Origin: an uncultured Eubacteriaceae bacterium
Lineage (GTDB): Bacteria; Bacillota; Clostridia; Lachnospirales; CAG-274
Assembly: GCA_938042265.1 (NCBI GenBank)
Contig: CALIRN010000304.1
Span: 1 to 15,720 of the forward strand
Reading direction: 5' to 3'
DNA length: 15,720 nt
In this document: positions 14,079 to 15,720 of the stretch, in pieces
Layout of the letters: each line of letters opens with the position of its first letter
Numbering within the stretch: position 1 is the first letter of the stretch
Made by a program: the position numbers and the translations under genes
Notes under the pieces: generated by a model
Database searches by the model: none
The model's input: the letters and a program-made list of their open reading frames with translations, nothing else
Told to the model about the DNA's origin: nothing

Positions 14079-15509
14079 ATGAAGGACATTTACGAAAGCC
14101 CTCTTAATTCCAGATATGCAAGCAAGGAAATGAAGGAGATTTTCTCCCCTGACAGAAAGTTTAAAACATGGAGAAAGCTTTGGATTACCCTTGCAGAGGT
14201 TGAAAAGGAGCTTGGTCTTGAAATTACGGACGAGCAGATTGAGGAGCTTAAGGCGCATAAGGACGATATAAACTACGAGGTTGCTGCCGAAAGAGAAAAG
14301 CTGGTAAGGCATGACGTTATGGCTCATGTATATGCTTACGGCGAGCAGTGTCCAAAGGCAAAGGGTATTATCCACTTAGGCGCTACAAGCTGCTATGTGG
14401 GAGACAATACCGATGTTATTTTAATGCTTGATGCAATGAAGCTTATAAGGAGCAAGGTTTTATCGGTTGTCAGCAAGCTTTCGGACTTTGCAATGAGGTA
14501 TAAGGATATGCCGACCCTTGGCTTTACTCATTTTCAGGCTGCTCAGACAACCACTGTAGGCAAGCGTGCCTGCCTGTGGATTCAGGACCTTATGATGGAT
14601 CTTGAGCAGATTGATTTTGTTATTGCAAACACAAAGCTTTTGGGCTCTAAGGGTACTACAGGCACACAGGGCAGCTTTATGGAGCTTTTTGGAAACGACA
14701 GCGACAAGGTGCGCCGTCTTGATGAAATGATTGCCGAAAAGCTGGGCTACAGCGGTGTATTTGCGGTAAGTGGCCAAACCTATTCAAGAAAGCTTGATTC
14801 CATATATGCAAATGTTTTAAGCGGCATTGCTCAGAGCTGTACAAAGTTTGCCAATGATATAAGACTTCTTCAGCACCTTAAGGAGATTGAGGAGCCTTTT
14901 GAAAAAAACCAGATAGGCTCATCGGCTATGGCTTATAAGAGAAATCCAATGAGATGCGAGAGAATTACGGGCCTTGCAAGATACATTATGGTGGACGCGC
15001 TCAACCCTGCATTTACAACGGCAGGTCAGTGGTTTGAGAGGACCCTCGATGACAGCTCCAACAAGCGTATTTCAATTCCTGAGGCATTCCTTGCCTGTGA
15101 CGCTATCCTTGGCATTTATAACAATGTATCCGAGGGTCTTGTAGTATATCCAAAGGTTATTGAAAAGCACCTTATGGAGGAGCTTCCATTTATGGCAACA
15201 GAGGTTATCATTATGGACGGAGTTAAAAACGGCGGCGACAGACAGGAGCTGCACGAGGCTATCCGTGTACACTCCATGGAGGCTGCTAAAAACGTTAAGG
15301 AAAACGGCGGCAGGAACGACCTTATTGAACGTGTTGCAAATGATCCCGTTTTTGGTATGAAGTATGAGGATCTTGTTAAGATACTTGCTCCAAAAAACTT
15401 TGTGGGCAGAGCGCCTCAGCAGGTTCAGGAATATATCATCGGTCAGGTTATGCCCGTAATTGACGCTAACAGAGATCAGCTTATTGCTCACACCGAGCTG
15501 AATGTTTAA
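14079..15509 (+). CDS. purB: Adenylosuccinate lyase
   Basis: PurB releases fumarate from SAICAR and from adenylosuccinate, so it acts twice, in IMP and in AMP synthesis. The 476-residue length fits the longer Clostridial form. The TSCYVGDNTD stretch (103-112), H151 in GFTHFQAAQTTTVGKR (148-163), and the fumarase/aspartase signature loop GSSAMAYKRNPM (280-291) are all present. The ATG at 14079 is chosen because AAGGAGGAT (14061-14069) precedes it; the open frame extends 23 codons further upstream into purF without a ribosome binding site. It completes the purC-SLH-purF-purB row. Its TAA stop lies inside the left arm of an 11-bp inverted repeat that opens the following hairpin-dense stretch. 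Confidence 0.96.
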   Translation: MKDIYESPLNSRYASKEMKEIFSPDRKFKTWRKLWITLAEVEKELGLEITDEQIEELKAHKDDINYEVAAEREKLVRHDVMAHVYAYGEQCPKAKGIIHLGATSCYVGDNTDVILMLDAMKLIRSKVLSVVSKLSDFAMRYKDMPTLGFTHFQAAQTTTVGKRACLWIQDLMMDLEQIDFVIANTKLLGSKGTTGTQGSFMELFGNDSDKVRRLDEMIAEKLGYSGVFAVSGQTYSRKLDSIYANVLSGIAQSCTKFANDIRLLQHLKEIEEPFEKNQIGSSAMAYKRNPMRCERITGLARYIMVDALNPAFTTAGQWFERTLDDSSNKRISIPEAFLACDAILGIYNNVSEGLVVYPKVIEKHLMEELPFMATEVIIMDGVKNGGDRQELHEAIRVHSMEAAKNVKENGGRNDLIERVANDPVFGMKYEDLVKILAPKNFVGRAPQQVQEYIIGQVMPVIDANRDQLIAHTELNV

Positions 15510-15720
15510 TCAGATGTAGATATACCCCCACTTCTTTAAGTGGTGAATAACATTATAAATAATCAGTGGGAGTACAATCTCCCATCTGATTAAGCCTCAG
15601 GCAGGATTGCAGGTGTGTGCAAAGGAATATGTCAGCAAAGCTGACGCACACGTCGCACAATAATGCCGAGGCATTATTGAAATAAAATTTATGCGTAAGG
15701 GTTTACTCCCTACAGCAAGA
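15506..15720. repeat. Hairpin-dense stretch after purB (probable copy 3 of the hairpin strings; may continue past the window)
   Basis: An outer pair TTAATCAGATG (15506-15516) / CATCTGATTAA (15583-15593) encloses CCACTT-CTTT-AAGTGG (15528-15543) and GGGAG/CTCCC (15568-15583). Then come GTGTGC (15615-15620) / GCACAC (15646-15651) enclosing GTCAGC-AAA-GCTGAC (15631-15645), and CAATAATGCC-GA-GGCATTATTG (15658-15679). A weaker GTAAGGG/CCCTAC pair follows near 15694-15712. The run of a long opening stem, a TGTG/CACA stem, CACAAT and a terminal hairpin parallels copies 1 and 2, although the sequence differs. The first 90 bases also recall the folded ends of IS200/IS605 elements, but no tnpA or tnpB is visible. 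There is no gene here. Confidence 0.6.

Overview
The window looks like the chromosome of a spore-forming, low- to mid-GC Gram-positive bacterium of the Clostridia. The evidence is a murA-spoIID pair (the B. subtilis murAA-spoIID order), a B. subtilis-type PurF with a propeptide and four Fe-S cysteines, the nadD/yqeK-rsfS order, an SLH-domain surface protein, and strong AAGGAGG ribosome binding sites. UGA is used as an ordinary stop. No rRNA, tRNA, CRISPR array or transposase gene was seen.

Layout. Positions 1-540 (minus) hold the N-terminal part of a 2-keto-3-deoxygluconate kinase. Its promoter and leader contain a string of hairpins (571-668). Positions 783-2949 (minus) hold spoIID and murA, and murA is interrupted by one in-frame UGA. 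Positions 2950-4017 contain no intact gene: a second hairpin string (3058-3203), a LysR C-terminal remnant (about 3256-3549), a GntR-operator-like dyad, and the leader of the next gene. Positions 4018-5907 (plus) encode a DUF4914-type P-loop protein, followed by terminators. Positions 6049-8564 (minus) read nadD-yqeK fusion, rsfS, then a frameshifted EamA transporter. Positions 8565-9264 hold the nadD promoter, weak coding remnants and two terminator-like hairpins. Positions 9265-10675 (minus) encode a TIM-barrel isomerase/epimerase overlapping a 3-methyladenine DNA glycosylase. Positions 10863-15509 (plus) are a purine cluster, purC - SLH protein - purF - purB. A third hairpin-dense stretch (15506-15720) starts inside the purB stop codon.

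How the genes work together. PurC, PurF and PurB are steps 8, 1 and 9/12 of IMP/AMP synthesis. NadD/YqeK/RsfS link NAD synthesis, dinucleotide turnover and ribosome silencing. MurA and SpoIID make and remodel peptidoglycan, SpoIID during engulfment.

The most unusual content is non-coding. Three hairpin strings share an order of stem types but differ in arm sequence while keeping the pairing. In addition, three genes (murA, lysR, eamA) are broken within about 5 kb.
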